DNA of 34,330 nt. It comes from Propionibacteriaceae bacterium (lineage in GTDB: Bacteria > Actinomycetota > Actinomycetes > Propionibacteriales > Propionibacteriaceae). This document shows positions 33,751 through 34,330 of the stretch, piece by piece. Location of the stretch: positions 1 through 34,330 of the forward strand of contig WQZD01000030.1 in assembly GCA_009780915.1 (NCBI GenBank). The letters run 5' to 3'. The notes beneath the pieces are model-generated. The model ran no database searches, was not told the DNA's origin, and saw only the letters and a list, made by a program, of their open reading frames with translations. A program made the translations under genes and the position numbers. Position 1 is the stretch's first letter. Each line of letters starts with the position of its first letter.

Positions 33751-34330
33751 TCAGCGACCGGTCACCCATCGACGGATCCCGAAGAACGCCGCGCCCACAC
33801 CCAGCAGGCCCAGGATCCACGCCACCACCGGAACCGTGGGCGAACCACCCACCATGCCACCGGTTTGGACGACCACCGGATCAACCGGGATCTCCGTGTA
33901 CGTGACCGTCACCTCAATGTTCTGCGTCGGGCACACCGCGGCAGGCGAGGTCACCGCCAACGGCGGCACCACATCCGGATCCACCGTGTACCCCTCCACC
34001 ACAGGCGACGTCACCGGCGGATACGACGTCTGTGTGGTCGTGCACACCTCCGCCAACGTCACCGCATCCACCGTCTTGGTCCACGTCACCGTCGACACCG
34101 CATCAGGAATCAACGTCGAACCACTGCCGACATAATGGACGATCCGGTCGATCGGCACCTTGTACGGGACCATCAGATGCGTCACATGAATCGTGATCGT
34201 CGCCGTGGCCACCGGGAACACATCCACATTATCCAGCGACACGAAGACGTACTTGCTAGCATCCACCCTCGCCACCGCGTCATCCTGCGTGAAACCAACC
34301 GGCTCACCCGGCAACCCCGACAACACCATC
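33751..34330 (-). CDS. Second Mub-repeat surface protein, C-terminal part (partial)
   Basis: Only the last 192 codons or so are in the window; the gene continues past the right edge. The visible part equals the last Mub-like unit and the C-terminus of the neighbouring adhesin, with scattered differences: GLPGEPVGFTQDDAVARVD, PIDRIVHYVGSG, SVEGYT replaced by VVEGYT, two conserved Cys (EVCTTT and AVCPTQN). It ends with VVVQTGG, a hydrophobic span and RRWVTGR, as the neighbour does. An insertion (STLI) distinguishes its IHYVG loop. It is a tandem paralogue, transcribed in the same direction and ended by its own hairpin. Whether it also has a VWA domain cannot be seen here. Confidence 0.85.
   Translation of the reverse strand, partial: MVLSGLPGEPVGFTQDDAVARVDASKYVFVSLDNVDVFPVATATITIHVTHLMVPYKVPIDRIVHYVGSGSTLIPDAVSTVTWTKTVDAVTLAEVCTTTQTSYPPVTSPVVEGYTVDPDVVPPLAVTSPAAVCPTQNIEVTVTYTEIPVDPVVVQTGGMVGGSPTVPVVAWILGLLGVGAAFFGIRRWVTGR

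Noticed and set aside
1-34330. Defence island or prophage
   Set aside because: No restriction, toxin-antitoxin, integrase, transposase or phage gene was found. The NYN protein and the SNF2 helicase alone do not make a defence system.

Overview
The window is high-GC DNA with dense, short-spaced genes, GTG and TTG starts next to ATG, and gene families typical of Actinomycetota: a sensor/NarL two-component pair, an SNF2 helicase, an RHS-type secreted protein and a DrrAB-type exporter. I infer a high-GC Gram-positive actinobacterium, possibly Propionibacteriaceae-like. I cannot fix the genus from sequence alone. No tRNA, rRNA, CRISPR array, transposase or integrase was seen.

Layout. (1) 1-1863, minus: the first 621 codons of a large RHS-type protein that runs off the left edge; it has a multi-pass membrane head. 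(2) 2057-3684, minus: a two-gene DrrB/DrrA ABC exporter. (3) 3989-5395, plus: a PrsW-family intramembrane protease with a repetitive QPW tail, overlapping tail-to-tail with an unrecognised Trp-rich protein (5356-6498, minus). (4) 6589-9438, minus: an ABC importer of the TrpXYZ family whose leader can fold. (5) 9538-12699, minus: a SNF2-family helicase. (6) 12923-18193, plus: a complete Dpp/Opp-type peptide ABC operon of five overlapping genes. (7) 18206-20176, minus: a histidine kinase and its NarL-type regulator. (8) 20390-21025, plus: a quinone-reductase-type flavoprotein, overlapping tail-to-tail with an unusual IF2_N/NYN/LOTUS-like protein (20964-22721, minus). (9) 22913-25576, minus: a DnaQ-like exonuclease and a DEAD-box RNA helicase. 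(10) 25942-29114, plus: a SatP-type acetate transporter, an aldo/keto reductase and a PAS-domain protein. (11) 29188-34330, minus: two tandem paralogous cell-surface proteins. The complete one has a VWA domain and six Mub-like repeats. The other is cut by the right edge.

Functionally this is a mix of housekeeping nucleic-acid enzymes, nutrient uptake (peptides, probably aromatic amino acids, acetate) and cell-surface or secreted proteins at both ends. The most unusual items are the membrane-anchored RHS head, the Mub/VWA adhesin pair with a VxQTGG instead of LPXTG tail, the IF2_N-NYN fusion and the foldable leader in front of the TrpX-like gene. All functions are assigned by motif recognition only, without database searches.
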